Of a stretch of 64,000 nucleotides of DNA, positions 21,646 to 31,702 are shown in pieces; position 1 is the first letter of the stretch; each line of letters opens with the position of its first letter. A program made the translations under genes and the position numbers. Source of the stretch: Adenophora triphylla var. japonica (taxonomy: Eukaryota; Streptophyta; Magnoliopsida; Asterales; Campanulaceae); NCBI GenBank assembly GCA_022495995.1, contig JAFEMH010000738.1, positions 369,001-433,000 of the forward strand, read 5' to 3'. The notes under the pieces are model-generated. The model was given only the letters and a program-made list of their open reading frames with translations. It did not search any database and was not told the origin of the DNA.

Positions 21646-22256
21646 TTCCCTCCGACCCATAATACCTTACCCATTTTGCTATTTTGGGCGTCCCACTTTA
21701 AAGTAACACTTTCCTAAAAAAGAAACTTTTAATACTTCTTTATTCATGGGACCCACTAGGGATGACCAAAACCGGTTTCGGGCCCGGTTCCGGTTCGGAA
21801 AATGTATGACCCTTAACCGGCCCGGATTGCTCACGGTTCCGGTTAATCCGGTTCCGGTTTTCTCCCCGGTTCGTCCGGTTTCGGGCTTTTTCCGGTCCGG
21901 TTCTATTGAAAAACAATGAATTTTCGTCCGGTTCCGGGCTTTTTTCGGTCCGGTTCACCATTTTGGTGACCCTTAACCGGCCAGGCTCCAAACCGGTTCC
22001 GGTTACCCCGGTTCCGGTTTTCGAGACGGTTCATGGCGGTTTCGGGCTTTTCCGGTCCGGTTTTCCGGTTCCGACCCGATTTGGCCATCCCTAGGACCCA
22101 CTTGTCATACTCACAACAACTATCCACTTACTATTCTCTACCCCACTTTCTCTCTCCTACCCACTCACAACTCCTACTTTAATAACATTATATATATTCA
22201 CTCCTTATTTTTCGTTCTCAACAGTAAACGAGTAACTTAATATGGAACGGAGGGAG
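21646..22256. mobile_element. Stowaway MITE (unit B), interrupted by an hAT MITE
   Basis: Same ends and TA target (21644-21645, 22257-22258) as the unit A copy. It was inherited through the unit duplication rather than inserted independently. Confidence 0.85.
21757..22093. mobile_element. hAT MITE nested in the Stowaway (unit B, 337 bp)
   Basis: Same inverted ends and the same 8-bp duplication GGACCCAC (21749-21756, 22094-22101) as in unit A. A few small differences in the CCGGTT-rich interior separate the two. Confidence 0.9.
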
Positions 22257-22779
22257 TAGTCATTTCGACCCAAAATAAGTGTCATATGTTGACATTTTAC
22301 TTGGTCAAATTTCAATCAAACTGATCAGGAAATCAAAATATGACATTTATTTTGGGTTGAAAAGCGAATTCAATAGTTGGGGGATAGAGACAGGGGCGGA
22401 TCTAGCCATTTTTGACGTGAGCTGGAGCCCACGTCAGACATCAGAATTTTGAAAAAAAAAATTTTTTTACCTAAATCACCAACTATAAGCTCACGCGGTT
22501 CCAAAATTCTGGATCCGCGCCAGAATAGAATAGAGAAGTCATTATATAGAGTAGTACTTCTTTGAATAAATTTGGACAATGTCAACCATCTCAATCAAGG
22601 ATCATCTTCCTACTGGTTTCATCATTCTCAATCAACCAAGAATTTTGGTAATGTGGTCCTATTCAAGACTTTTAAGTCATCAAAGTCTCCCTCCAACCTT
22701 CATAAAATTTCTTTCATAACAATCATTCAATTCCTATATCTCAACATTCATCTCTACTAAGTTCTTGAATACGGCAACC

Positions 22780-23847
22780 ATGTCGAATGGACCAAATCTT
22801 CCACAAGACATCACCATTGAAATCCTCTCTCGACTCCCAGCGAAATCACTCTGCACCTTTAAATCCGTATCAAAGCCATGGCAAGCTTTAATCTCCGACC
22901 CCCACTTCATTCAAAGGCACCTCAAGCGCAATACCCACAACAAAAAGCTTGTAATCATATCACCCTCTTCACATTCTCTCTGCTCAATCGAGTTTGATGA
23001 TGATCACAAACATGGAATCGCGACAAAGCTTGAGTTCAATCACCCGAACCAATGGGCGAAGGTAATGGGTTCTTGTAATGGGTTGTTATTTGTTGTTAGT
23101 ATATATGGAAATTATTTTCTTCTCAACCCAACAACTCGAGAATCAGTAAGATTTCCAGGTTTACCTCGTACCCTTGATCCTGATTCTGTTCGTGTTATAT
23201 ATGGATTCGGGTATGATCAATCTTCAAGTGATTACAAAGTCGTTGCAATTACGCATCATCATGCTCATGATGATGATAAAATTGATGATTTTGTTGATGT
23301 TTTTTCTGTAAAAGCAAAAGAATGGAAGAGTGTAGGGAAGTCATTTTACGACCACCCTGCTTCAGTGCCATGGGAAGGTGTTTATCTCAACGGGTCTATC
23401 CATTGGCTAGCTTTTAAAAATGGCGTTATGGTAATTGCTGCATTTGATTTAGCACGCGAGGTGTTTGATGAAATGCCTGCAGTCCCTGAACAGGCTATAA
23501 CCAATTGGTGCGTAAACTTTTATGATTTGTTAGTTCTTGGTGGGTGTCTTTGCATTGTTGCGTGTTCTAGAAATTGGGTGACGGATATTTGGATGATGAA
23601 GAAATATGGTGTCAGAGAGTCATGGATTAAGTTTACGATCTCTAAACGTGATTTGTATCCGGTAAAGCCGTTTGCTTTGTTGGGGGAGAAGGAGTTGTTG
23701 CTGCAGGTTTATAAAGAAAAAATGGTGAAGTATGATCTGATTGAGCAGAAGGTAACGGGGGTCATGGTTGACGAAATTCCGGATGATTATGAAGTTGGGC
23801 CCACTTTCGTGGAGACCCTCGTCTCGCCCGAGTCTTCTTTAGTATGA
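22780..23847 (+). CDS. F-box protein with F-box-associated domain (intact copy C)
   Basis: A 355-residue, single-exon gene. I chose the ATG at 22780 because the open frame upstream has no earlier ATG. The F-box (residues 7-48: LPQDITIEILSRLPAKSL, then VSKPWQALISDPHFIQ) is expected to bind SKP1/ASK in an SCF ubiquitin ligase. The F-box-associated region follows, with GSCNGLL (97-103), LLNPTTRES (114-122), YGFGYD (141-146), DYKVV, NGSIHWLAF and LVLGGCLCIV. This is the CPR1/FBA type common in plants; the FBA part is thought to recognise substrates. It is the only undamaged copy of the local array and is convergent with TOC159. The protein target is unknown. Confidence 0.92.
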   Translation: MSNGPNLPQDITIEILSRLPAKSLCTFKSVSKPWQALISDPHFIQRHLKRNTHNKKLVIISPSSHSLCSIEFDDDHKHGIATKLEFNHPNQWAKVMGSCNGLLFVVSIYGNYFLLNPTTRESVRFPGLPRTLDPDSVRVIYGFGYDQSSSDYKVVAITHHHAHDDDKIDDFVDVFSVKAKEWKSVGKSFYDHPASVPWEGVYLNGSIHWLAFKNGVMVIAAFDLAREVFDEMPAVPEQAITNWCVNFYDLLVLGGCLCIVACSRNWVTDIWMMKKYGVRESWIKFTISKRDLYPVKPFALLGEKELLLQVYKEKMVKYDLIEQKVTGVMVDEIPDDYEVGPTFVETLVSPESSLV

Positions 23848-24172
23848 GAGTGAACTTTGAGGATTGCTCATGATCATCTGTTGGTGTCGGTGCGAGTTCT
23901 ATAGTACTGTCCTAAAATAAATAATCAAATTTGCAGCAACCTAGGTTTGATTGTGAAACATGTAATAAATCATGCAAGTTCATATGCTAGTGTGAAACAT
24001 GTAATAAACCTTTACATCATCAGTATTCTCAAAATGGCTCCGAACTAATCATGGTACGAAATCAAAATATCTGGCATGTATATGCAACAAGGTTCATACA
24101 TTGATCAACTAAAGAGCATTGTAACTTTGACTAATTATCACGTTTCACGGTAATTGCTAGCATAATAAAGAC
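23848..24172. other. convergent intergenic region between F-box C and TOC159
   Basis: 325 bp of AT-rich sequence holding both 3' ends. An AATAAA-type signal on the plus strand lies near 23919 (AAAATAAATAATC), about 70 bp after the F-box stop. A short direct repeat GTGAAACATGTAATAAA occurs at about 23954 and 23992. No gene seen. Confidence 0.6.
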
Positions 24173-27100
24173 TTAAAAGTTTAAGTACCTTTCGCTGAAC
24201 TGCGGGAAGACATTCCGGCAGATGGCATTTGCAACCGGAAGAAGGCCTAAAATGGCAACCTTAAGTTGCTCTGAGCTGTTTATTCTTGCAGACAACTTCC
24301 CATTTCCTTTGTTATTCAATCCAGCATTCAGACACATTTTAGAGCTTCTCCCTACAGAGAATTCAGACTGAAAATTGCATGCCCATACCAAATCCCCCCT
24401 CCACTGCACCAGAGTCAACCCAAAACTGCTTTGGTCCGTCCCGATAGGAAAATCTTTTTCCCTAAAATTCCCTTCCAGTTTAACTCCATATGCATTTTCA
24501 CCCTGGGAATGAGTAACGCCAGTACTTCCTGTTAGAATCATCCGTCTTCCAACTGCCAACCGGTCCTCTAATTTGAACCCGGGGACCACATTTTCGCCCA
24601 AGAAAGTAACCGACACACCAGCAGCCGTCTCATTAATTTTGAAATTTTTCATTTTTGTTTCGCCTTTCAGGATGTATGCAAGTTTCTCACCCATGGTTTG
24701 GATATCAAATCCTCCCATGGTTGATTTATTTACCCCATGCTTTGCAGAAACAGCGGAATCCATGTTAAGACTGAATTCTTTCTTATCTTTGGTCATTTGA
24801 ATAGAAATCTCTGCCGGAAAAGAATCTGAGATTTCAAGAATTTGTTTGAGGCTCACACTATCATATCCAATATCGTGATCCCACCCTTGTGAATTCAAGA
24901 CCGGCCTTGTTAGCAGCTGAGATGAAGGTTCTAGAAACCTGTATCTGTAAGAAGGATTATCTGCATCAAACGAGAGGGGGATTTCCATGTCAGCTAAAGG
25001 AACGGCCACATCAGCTGGAATCTCCTGTTCCTGGTCCCCATCTTCCATGTCAGCGCCATCTTTTCCTTCCTTCATCATCTCCTTCAATCTTTTCATCTCT
25101 TCCCTCCATTGTTTCTTCTTCAGAAGCTTCACACGATAATCAAACTCATCAAGGTAAGCTTTCTTTTGCTCCTTGCTAAGCTTGGAAATTTCGACTTTAC
25201 TCAATGGCTTGAACGGAGGAAGTTGATCATACTCATCTTCATCTTCATCTTCTTGGCCAAACTCGGTCAAACATCCCAACTCAATATCTGACTCAAGACT
25301 AAAATTATGCTCCCGCTCGATCTTTGGATGAGGAAACGACTGCAATAGAGAAGTCACAAAGTAAGGAAGCGGCAGTACATTCTTGCGACGGCCAATTAAC
25401 TCAAATATCTTGCTATGATCCAACGGTTGTGAGGCTTCCACCAGAGAGTTTGCTTCAGATAAAATCTTTGTTGAATAGCATAATAGCAGAAGTTGCGGTA
25501 TCCAACTTTGACCATCAGGAAGTACTATTTGACCAGCTTCATTCTTTTCACACAGTGGGTGGTTCTCGACAGGGACCACAGGATTCAACAGATTCAAGTC
25601 ACCAATAGCATAGCTTATCATTTGTTGAATCGCACGAGAACGTTGGGAAACAAGAACTTCAAAGCTTAAGGGAGAGCCAAATAGTCCGTCTGGCAACGTA
25701 GAAGCTGCATGAGTAAGGACAATAACGGAATTACGCCACACCTGTGGGCCCAGGGAGCTAGTAATTTTCTTTAACAAGGGCAAATCACTAAGATCTTGGG
25801 ATTGGGTGTCTACTCTGTCAACATAGAGAACAACATCCGGAGGGATTTTTTTGGTGAATTTCTTTATGGATAACAAGATTTTCGCGTTGAAAGATTCATC
25901 ACTAAGTGAAGATCGGAGACCAGGTGTGTCCAAGACTCGAACTTTAACCCCATTGATTTTCCCAACTATCTCTTTCACAGTTTTCGTGGCAGGATGGAAT
26001 GCATTAGTCAAGGACTTAGATTGACCAAAAATGGAGTTTATAGTAGCACTCTTACCAACTCCAGTTTTTCCAACTACGAGAATGTTCAAAGAAAAGTTCA
26101 ACTCATTCTTACCTTCCGCTTCAACTTCCATGGCTGCCCTTAAGGTTGACTCGAGATTGAATGGTTGACTCGAAAACCTTCCGCAAGCAAGAACAAGCCT
26201 ATGCAAAACTTGTAAAGCAATTGAATCTTCAGCAGATAGGCCAAGTCTCTGGACAAGCCTAAGAAACTTCAGTCGTATTTGTTGTAACTTCTCCAACTTT
26301 CTCTCTTCTTCTTCACTTACAATTTCCTTGGAGTCATCTGGAGTAGGCCTCACAGTTGGGAATGTGGAGCCTACACCACCAGAACCTTCCACAGCTTTCA
26401 AAAGAGCAGCCATTGTAGTCGAGTCAAGTAGTTCTTTACCTTCACTTTGACCAATAACACCTACCTCCTCCGAGTCACTGTGTGAACTACCTTCACCTGA
26501 CTGTTTGTGCTTGAACTTTTGCTCGAGCTCACCTAAAATTTCCACCATCGTTTTCGAGTCTCCAAATACCAAACCTTCCGTTTTATCATCTAAAAATGAA
26601 CTTTCCACCGCTTTACTCAATATTCCGGGAACATAGTATGCTTCATCTTTATCATCCATCTTATCTTCAGGTTCAAGGGTATTAAAGCCAATATCAGAAT
26701 CATCTGAGTCGATGGCCCTCTCACTAATCTGCATCAGTGTTTCAGAATCAGCACTTATCAAACCTTCAGCAATATCATTTGAAAGTGAACTCTCCACCTC
26801 TTCAGGCAATATTTCCAGATATTCATCGCCATCTGTATCATCTACTTTCAATTCAGAGCCGGAACCGGGATTCAGTGGTGGAACAGGATCAAGGGTAATA
26901 CTGTAACTTAAAGAATCATGAGTGTCAACTCTCCCCTCACTTATTTCCTTAATAGTTTCTGAAACTGAAATTTCCACATCTTCAGTTAATTTTTCAAGAA
27001 AATCTGATTCGTCTTTATGATCTACTTCCACTTCAGAATCCGGCTTGGAATCAAGCGTAACGGGCTCAAGGGTATTATCCTGAATCACCGAATCATGCCA

Positions 27101-28432
27101 GTCTAGTCCCTTCTCACTTTTTAGCTCGACTTCCCTCTTCAATTTCTCATCTTTGGCGCCCTGCCTAAAAACAACTTCTTCATCCACCTCTGCGATCTCA
27201 AGTCCAATCTCTGACAAATATGATTGAACTTGAGTCATCAAGTATGAGTTTTCAGACGAAATTTCATGCAAATACGGACTTTTCCTCTCCACTGTATCCC
27301 CAAATTCTGATTGGCTCTCCTGTTCTGCTGTTTCAAATGCTTGGACGTCTTCAACCAAGAACTTCTCATAATCGTTGCTTTCCCCCAAACACTCATCCGT
27401 TGCAGCTTCATGAAACTCAAGTCCCTCATTTTCGACTACTTCAGCAATATTGGAATCTTTAATGGATGCATTTCCTTCCATACCCTTTTCTTCATCAAAA
27501 TCCACTATTCCATTCATATCAGCGCCTGAAATTGACTCAAATTTTGCAAAACCCTTTTCTTGATCGAACCTCAAAAACCCATTTACATCTTCATCAGAAA
27601 CAGGGTCCTCTAATTGCAAATCTTCTTCCCCTTCCTCGAGTGCCAAGACTTTAACTTTAGGGACAGGAACGGCAGTCTCCACAATCTCAGCACTGGGGAC
27701 CCTAACTCTACTGATCAACATATCATCTTCAACCTCACTCCCAATAGAATCATCATCACTGTACCCAGACAACACAGCAATCGGTATGCCCAATTTAGGT
27801 GTCAATAAGTTTTCGACATCAATAACTGCTGGTTCAACAAGGCTACTCTTTTCTACAATCTCTTCAACCGGGTTTCTAACAATGGGCAAAGAAACCTCAA
27901 ACTCATCAATATTTTCACCCTCTTCCACAATCTCTTCTTCATCAAGAATTTTCACAATCGGCCTAGTAACGACCAATTCCTCCACGAGGTTACTCTGTCC
28001 CAAATTCTTTTCACTCTTATTTTTCACAAACGGCCTATGAACATCGATTTCCTCAACACGACTACTCTCCACAATAATTTCATCATCTGGGTCAGTCACA
28101 AAAGACCTAGAAACAGCAAATTCATCACTAAAGCTACTATCTTCAGACATTTCTTCATCTGGGTATTTCACAACAGGTCTAGAAACATCATTATATTCAT
28201 CATCAACACTAGTATGTACATTATCATCTTCACCAGTTAAATACCCACTATAATCACTACCATAGCTACTAGTACTGAACTTTTTACCATTACTTGAAAG
28301 AAAATCTTCAGAATCAGAATCAATAGTAGGAGGAGCTCTAATAGGAAAGGAAGAAGAAAATGAAGAACCTGATGAAACCTTTGGGTAGACCTCAGCTTGC
28401 AATGGAGTCTCCCGGTTTGATTTTGAGTCCAT
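24173..28432 (-). CDS. TOC159: TOC159, chloroplast outer-envelope protein import receptor GTPase
   Basis: A 1419-residue, single-exon gene, starting MDSKSNRE at 28432; the frame extends ten codons upstream but without an ATG. The N-terminal acidic A domain (about 1-740) is rich in Asp, Glu and Ser and contains degenerate repeats. The GTPase (AIG1/TOC) domain has the P-loop GKTGVGKSAT from residue 788, DTPGLRSS at 835-842 and TH at 907-908. The C-terminal M domain (about 1050-1419) has no obvious transmembrane helix, as in the family. Toc159 binds transit peptides of nuclear-encoded precursors at the outer envelope with Toc34/33 and Toc75. The long A domain fits the Toc159 branch better than Toc132/120. 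Frame and motifs are intact, so the gene looks functional. Confidence 0.95.
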   Translation of the reverse strand: MDSKSNRETPLQAEVYPKVSSGSSFSSSFPIRAPPTIDSDSEDFLSSNGKKFSTSSYGSDYSGYLTGEDDNVHTSVDDEYNDVSRPVVKYPDEEMSEDSSFSDEFAVSRSFVTDPDDEIIVESSRVEEIDVHRPFVKNKSEKNLGQSNLVEELVVTRPIVKILDEEEIVEEGENIDEFEVSLPIVRNPVEEIVEKSSLVEPAVIDVENLLTPKLGIPIAVLSGYSDDDSIGSEVEDDMLISRVRVPSAEIVETAVPVPKVKVLALEEGEEDLQLEDPVSDEDVNGFLRFDQEKGFAKFESISGADMNGIVDFDEEKGMEGNASIKDSNIAEVVENEGLEFHEAATDECLGESNDYEKFLVEDVQAFETAEQESQSEFGDTVERKSPYLHEISSENSYLMTQVQSYLSEIGLEIAEVDEEVVFRQGAKDEKLKREVELKSEKGLDWHDSVIQDNTLEPVTLDSKPDSEVEVDHKDESDFLEKLTEDVEISVSETIKEISEGRVDTHDSLSYSITLDPVPPLNPGSGSELKVDDTDGDEYLEILPEEVESSLSNDIAEGLISADSETLMQISERAIDSDDSDIGFNTLEPEDKMDDKDEAYYVPGILSKAVESSFLDDKTEGLVFGDSKTMVEILGELEQKFKHKQSGEGSSHSDSEEVGVIGQSEGKELLDSTTMAALLKAVEGSGGVGSTFPTVRPTPDDSKEIVSEEEERKLEKLQQIRLKFLRLVQRLGLSAEDSIALQVLHRLVLACGRFSSQPFNLESTLRAAMEVEAEGKNELNFSLNILVVGKTGVGKSATINSIFGQSKSLTNAFHPATKTVKEIVGKINGVKVRVLDTPGLRSSLSDESFNAKILLSIKKFTKKIPPDVVLYVDRVDTQSQDLSDLPLLKKITSSLGPQVWRNSVIVLTHAASTLPDGLFGSPLSFEVLVSQRSRAIQQMISYAIGDLNLLNPVVPVENHPLCEKNEAGQIVLPDGQSWIPQLLLLCYSTKILSEANSLVEASQPLDHSKIFELIGRRKNVLPLPYFVTSLLQSFPHPKIEREHNFSLESDIELGCLTEFGQEDEDEDEYDQLPPFKPLSKVEISKLSKEQKKAYLDEFDYRVKLLKKKQWREEMKRLKEMMKEGKDGADMEDGDQEQEIPADVAVPLADMEIPLSFDADNPSYRYRFLEPSSQLLTRPVLNSQGWDHDIGYDSVSLKQILEISDSFPAEISIQMTKDKKEFSLNMDSAVSAKHGVNKSTMGGFDIQTMGEKLAYILKGETKMKNFKINETAAGVSVTFLGENVVPGFKLEDRLAVGRRMILTGSTGVTHSQGENAYGVKLEGNFREKDFPIGTDQSSFGLTLVQWRGDLVWACNFQSEFSVGRSSKMCLNAGLNNKGNGKLSARINSSEQLKVAILGLLPVANAICRNVFPQFSERYLNF

Positions 28433-28713
28433 TAGAAATTTGAAAATTAAGATATTTGGCAAGAAAGAAATTTGAAAAACTCAGAGAGGCCAAAGAAAAC
28501 AAAAAAATTGAGATGGGTGGGAAAATGGAAGTGATAGGGCTAGGGTTTCTTTTTGTGTTTTTCTAGGATTATTGTTGTTTGGTTGTGTTTGTTTGTTGAG
28601 AAAAACCACAAAATGGGGTTTAACAAAAGACAGGAAAGGCTGAGCTTTTAGATAATGCACTTCTTGAATCTTAGGAGGCCACGATTTGACCTTGTCTACA
28701 CGTACTATTTTGG
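28433..28713 (-). promoter_or_regulatory. TOC159 5' leader and proximal promoter
   Basis: Only 281 bp separate the ATG from the foldback element. The near part is rich in CT/TTTC on the coding strand, as in plant leaders. No clear TATA box was found. The insertion means that any further upstream control lies beyond or within the element. Confidence 0.45.
28541..28548 (-). promoter_or_regulatory. telo-box (AAACCCTA) upstream of TOC159
   Basis: The minus strand reads AAACCCTAGCCCTATC about 110 bp before the ATG. Telo-boxes are frequent in plant promoters and leaders of growth-linked and plastid or translation genes. Function here is inferred from the motif and its position only. Confidence 0.4.
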
Positions 28714-29923
28714 AGATATTTTTCTAAAATAATTTTATTTTAAAAATTTAAATTCCAAAATAACCCACATTTGAAACTATTTATCAAAATGACCAACTTT
28801 TTAAAATTCGCTACACGGTGTAGTGAGTGTATAATTTTTCCGGTTAAAATCGCTACACGGTGTAGCTAATTTAAATTTGCTAAATTTTATTTTAATATTT
28901 ATGCAATTAAAAAAAACTAAAATTTGAACTCGCTACCTGTACACGAACACACGTGAGAGTTCAAATTGCCAATAAGCAAAGCAGGCCTACAACCAAGTTC
29001 AAAGTTTTTTGTACTCCGTCTCACTTTAAATTACAAAATAATAATTCAAAAATTATGTATTAATAAATAAACTAAATTGAAATATTATTTTTCCATCCTA
29101 AATAAATACTTTAAAAAATGTACTTCTATAAAAAAAATTATATTCTTCATTTCAAAAATAAATATTACTTTCGACTCAAAATAAATAACTAAAAAATAAT
29201 ACTACATTTTTTATCCAAAAAAATAAGACTACATTATTCGTCTCAAAGAACATTTTAAAAAAGAATACTCCTTTATTCGTCTAAAAAATTAATGCCATCT
29301 TAATGTCATATTTTGAGACGAAGACACTAACATTACTAACATTAATTTTAGAGGCGAATGAAGTCTTATTCTTTTTTAAAATATTCATTGGGACGAATAA
29401 AGTAATGCTCTTTTTTTTTTGGATAAAAAATGTAGTATTATTTTTTGGTTATTCATTTTGAGTCGAAAGTAATATTTATTTTTGAAATGAAGAATATAAT
29501 TTTTTTATAAAAGTATATTTTTTAAAGTATTTATTTGGGATGGAAAAAATAATATTTCTATTTAGTTTCTTTATTAATACATAATTTTTGTATTATTATT
29601 TTGTAATTTAAAATGAGACGGAGTACAAAACACTTTGGACTTGTTGATAGTAGGCCTGCTTTGCTTATTGGTAATTTGAACTCGCTACTGTGTAGTGTAG
29701 TGAGTTCAAATTTTAGTTTTTTTTTTATTATTGCATAAATATTAAAATAAAATTGAGCAAATTTATATTTGCTACACTGTGTAGTGATTTTAACTGAAAA
29801 AATTATAAACTCGCTACACCGTGTAGCGAGTTCCAAAAAATTGATCATTTTGACAAATAGTTTCAAATGTGAATTATTTTAGGATTTAAATTTTTAAAAT
29901 TGAATTATTTTAGAAAAAATATC
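28714..29923. mobile_element. foldback MULE-like MITE (1.2 kb) in the TOC159 upstream region
   Basis: Flanked by a perfect 9-bp direct repeat CTATTTTGG (28705-28713 and 29924-29932), the length Mutator-like elements make. The ends AGATATTTTTCTAAAATAAT and, inverted, GATATTTTTTCTAAAATAAT pair, and pairing continues through most of the element (for example CGCTACACGGTGTAG in the left arm and CTACACCGTGTAGCG in the right). The arms are roughly 500-600 bp with a centre near 29320. No transposase. Related arms make up part of Helitron H1. Confidence 0.85.
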
Positions 29924-29932
29924 CTATTTTGG

Positions 29933-30977
29933 ACATGTTTATGGCTATAATTCCTCAAAGGCCAAACTACTTTCCTTCCTGACTTTAAAGTTTCGTATTT
30001 TACAAATGTGGTCATTAACCTTTTTTTTTTTTTTTTTTTTTTTTTGCGATGTTCTCACTCAGTGTATCTCCGATTGTACTCTATAAAATAGAGCCAGGAG
30101 CGAATCAATTGTAGTGCCTGGTGTTGTCCAGGCAACCAAATTTTTTTTTTTTTTGCAAAACGACGTTGTTTTGACCTGTTTTAAAGAACAGGCAATACCA
30201 AATGTTTCGCACCAGTGAAGCCTATTATATTTATGTATGTAAAGTGGTGCCTAGTGAAGCCTATTATCTCTTATGTATGTAAACATGCTGAATTTTAGTT
30301 TCGCGCCAATTTTTTTTTTTAGTAAAGAACAGGCTACACCAAAACATTTGGTGTAGATCCGTCACTGAATAGTACATTAATTAATTTTAATGAAACTCTA
30401 AATCTTACTCTATTTTGAAGCAACTCTATTTTTTACACCAAATTTAATGCAATAGATAGAGATGTATTATTCCGTTTTCCTTTCTTTCTTTCTTTTGAAA
30501 ATCTTTTTTTTTTTTTGAATTTTCTTCTATATTTATGAAAAGATTATATAATACAAAATATATGTAACTTAATATAATTGATATATTATTGAAATAATAA
30601 TAAAAATTTTAAGAATATTCTTATTTGGTAGAAGATTTAAAGCAAATTGTTGGAGCTGCTTGGTGCAAAAAGTGTACCATTATAGATAACTAATGCTACG
30701 CCCGTGCATTTATCGCACGTACTTGAAACTATTTCAAATAAAATTAAATTTTAAGCAAATATCTATAAAAAAAAAATTATAGATGAAAGATAAAAATAAA
30801 ACTTCATCCGTCCCACCCGAGCTTAAAATAGATATTTACAAAAAAGCTAAATATATTTATATTTTATAGTGTATAAGAACTATTTTAATTTAAATAAATG
30901 AATCTTAATAGTTAATCATTAGTTAGGAATTTTAATGTTTTTGCAAAAAAAAAATACAATTTTTTTAGAGAATTGAC
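29933..30977. other. non-coding region left of Tat-2
   Basis: AT-rich, with a T-run of about 25 bases (30020-30045), and a direct repeat AGTGAAGCCTATTAT(A/C)T near 30215 and 30252. Near 30690 a CCCGTGCATTTATCGCACG hairpin resembles a decayed Helitron 3' end. No gene seen. Confidence 0.5.
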
Positions 30978-31639
30978 TGAACATACCAAAAGTATCGAGC
31001 TGGGCCAAGCAAGTAAAGCCCAGTCCTCAAGCAATTATGGCCACCACATTCTCAATGGACTAGGCCCAATGATCATATGGCCCAAGGCCCATCTTATTGA
31101 TACGTCGACTTAAGTTCATTGTCAGACCTACCAGGTCCCGACCTAACTAAGTCCGACCTTATGATCCAAGTCATGTTATGGGTACGATCCGACTCTACCC
31201 GTCAGTCAGGTCGACCAAACCTCAAGCGTCGACCTCGACCTGCCAAGCTAGCGTCGACCTAACAGTTACAGGCGCACGTGCTCGTATTCTTTCCATAACT
31301 GCATCCCTACAAATCAGGGACCGTTTGAGGACACGTTCATATGATGCATAACTGTCCCACAAATCTCGGAGCTCATGTAGCCTCCCCAAAAATACCACAC
31401 TCATCAACTATAAATACATTACCACTACAACGGTTATGAGGTAACTGCAATTTTGTTATTTTGAATATTCATTTGTTCAATACATTTTGCTCTCCAATAC
31501 ATACATACTTACTCTCACGCCCGAGGGTCTAAGCCGGAGACACACCGGCTAGTCGTGGTTCTCGGTTTTCGTGTCAAGGAGCCAAGTGATCACCCCGCCA
31601 CGTGGAGGAAGATTGATAAGCACATTTCCTGCGGCATCA
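30978..31639 (+). repeat. 5' LTR of Tat-2 (662 bp)
   Basis: Starts TGAACATA and ends GCGGCATCA. Repeats at 42493 onward. A TATA-like CTATAAATACATTA at 31408-31421 probably drives the genomic RNA. A cluster of GTCGAC/TCGACC motifs lies at 31107-31260. Confidence 0.9.
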
Positions 31640-31642
31640 GTT

Positions 31643-31660
31643 TGGTTCCATTACCGGGAA
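31643..31660 (+). promoter_or_regulatory. primer binding site of Tat-2
   Basis: TGGTTCCATTACCGGGAA begins three bases after the LTR. It resembles the TGGCGCCGTTGCCGGGGA site (tRNA-Asp type) used by many Tat/Athila elements, with changes mostly at C and G. The tRNA assignment is inference. Confidence 0.6.
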
Positions 31661-31702
31661 ACGTGCATAACTTGACCTCGAAAGTTTTCTCAACCTGCAA
31701 TC

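Larger units (their letters stand above)
19790..22270 (+). repeat. F-box tandem unit B
   Basis: Nearly identical to unit A, with the same filler patch, the same frameshifting A and the same nested MITEs. It adds a nonsense change in the F-box gene. The junction with unit A, just after the Stowaway, reads GTCATATGTTGACATTTTAC and is the empty site for Helitron H1. Confidence 0.9.

Noticed and set aside
22572..22760. Short frame upstream of the F-box genes (also 17601 and 20089)
   Set aside because: Differs between copies by frame and length, with no recognisable protein; most likely 5' leader.
24573..28240. Plus-strand frames across TOC159
   Set aside because: Antisense shadows of the TOC159 coding sequence; composition mirrors the acidic domain.
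30690..30720. Helitron 3' end on the minus strand
   Set aside because: The hairpin CGTGC...GCACG is present, but the end reads TTAG instead of CTRR, and no 5' end was found.
31222..31407. Minus-strand frame in the Tat-2 LTRs (also 42737-42970)
   Set aside because: Lies within LTR sequence only; the longer version at the right LTR is due to the C-run change.
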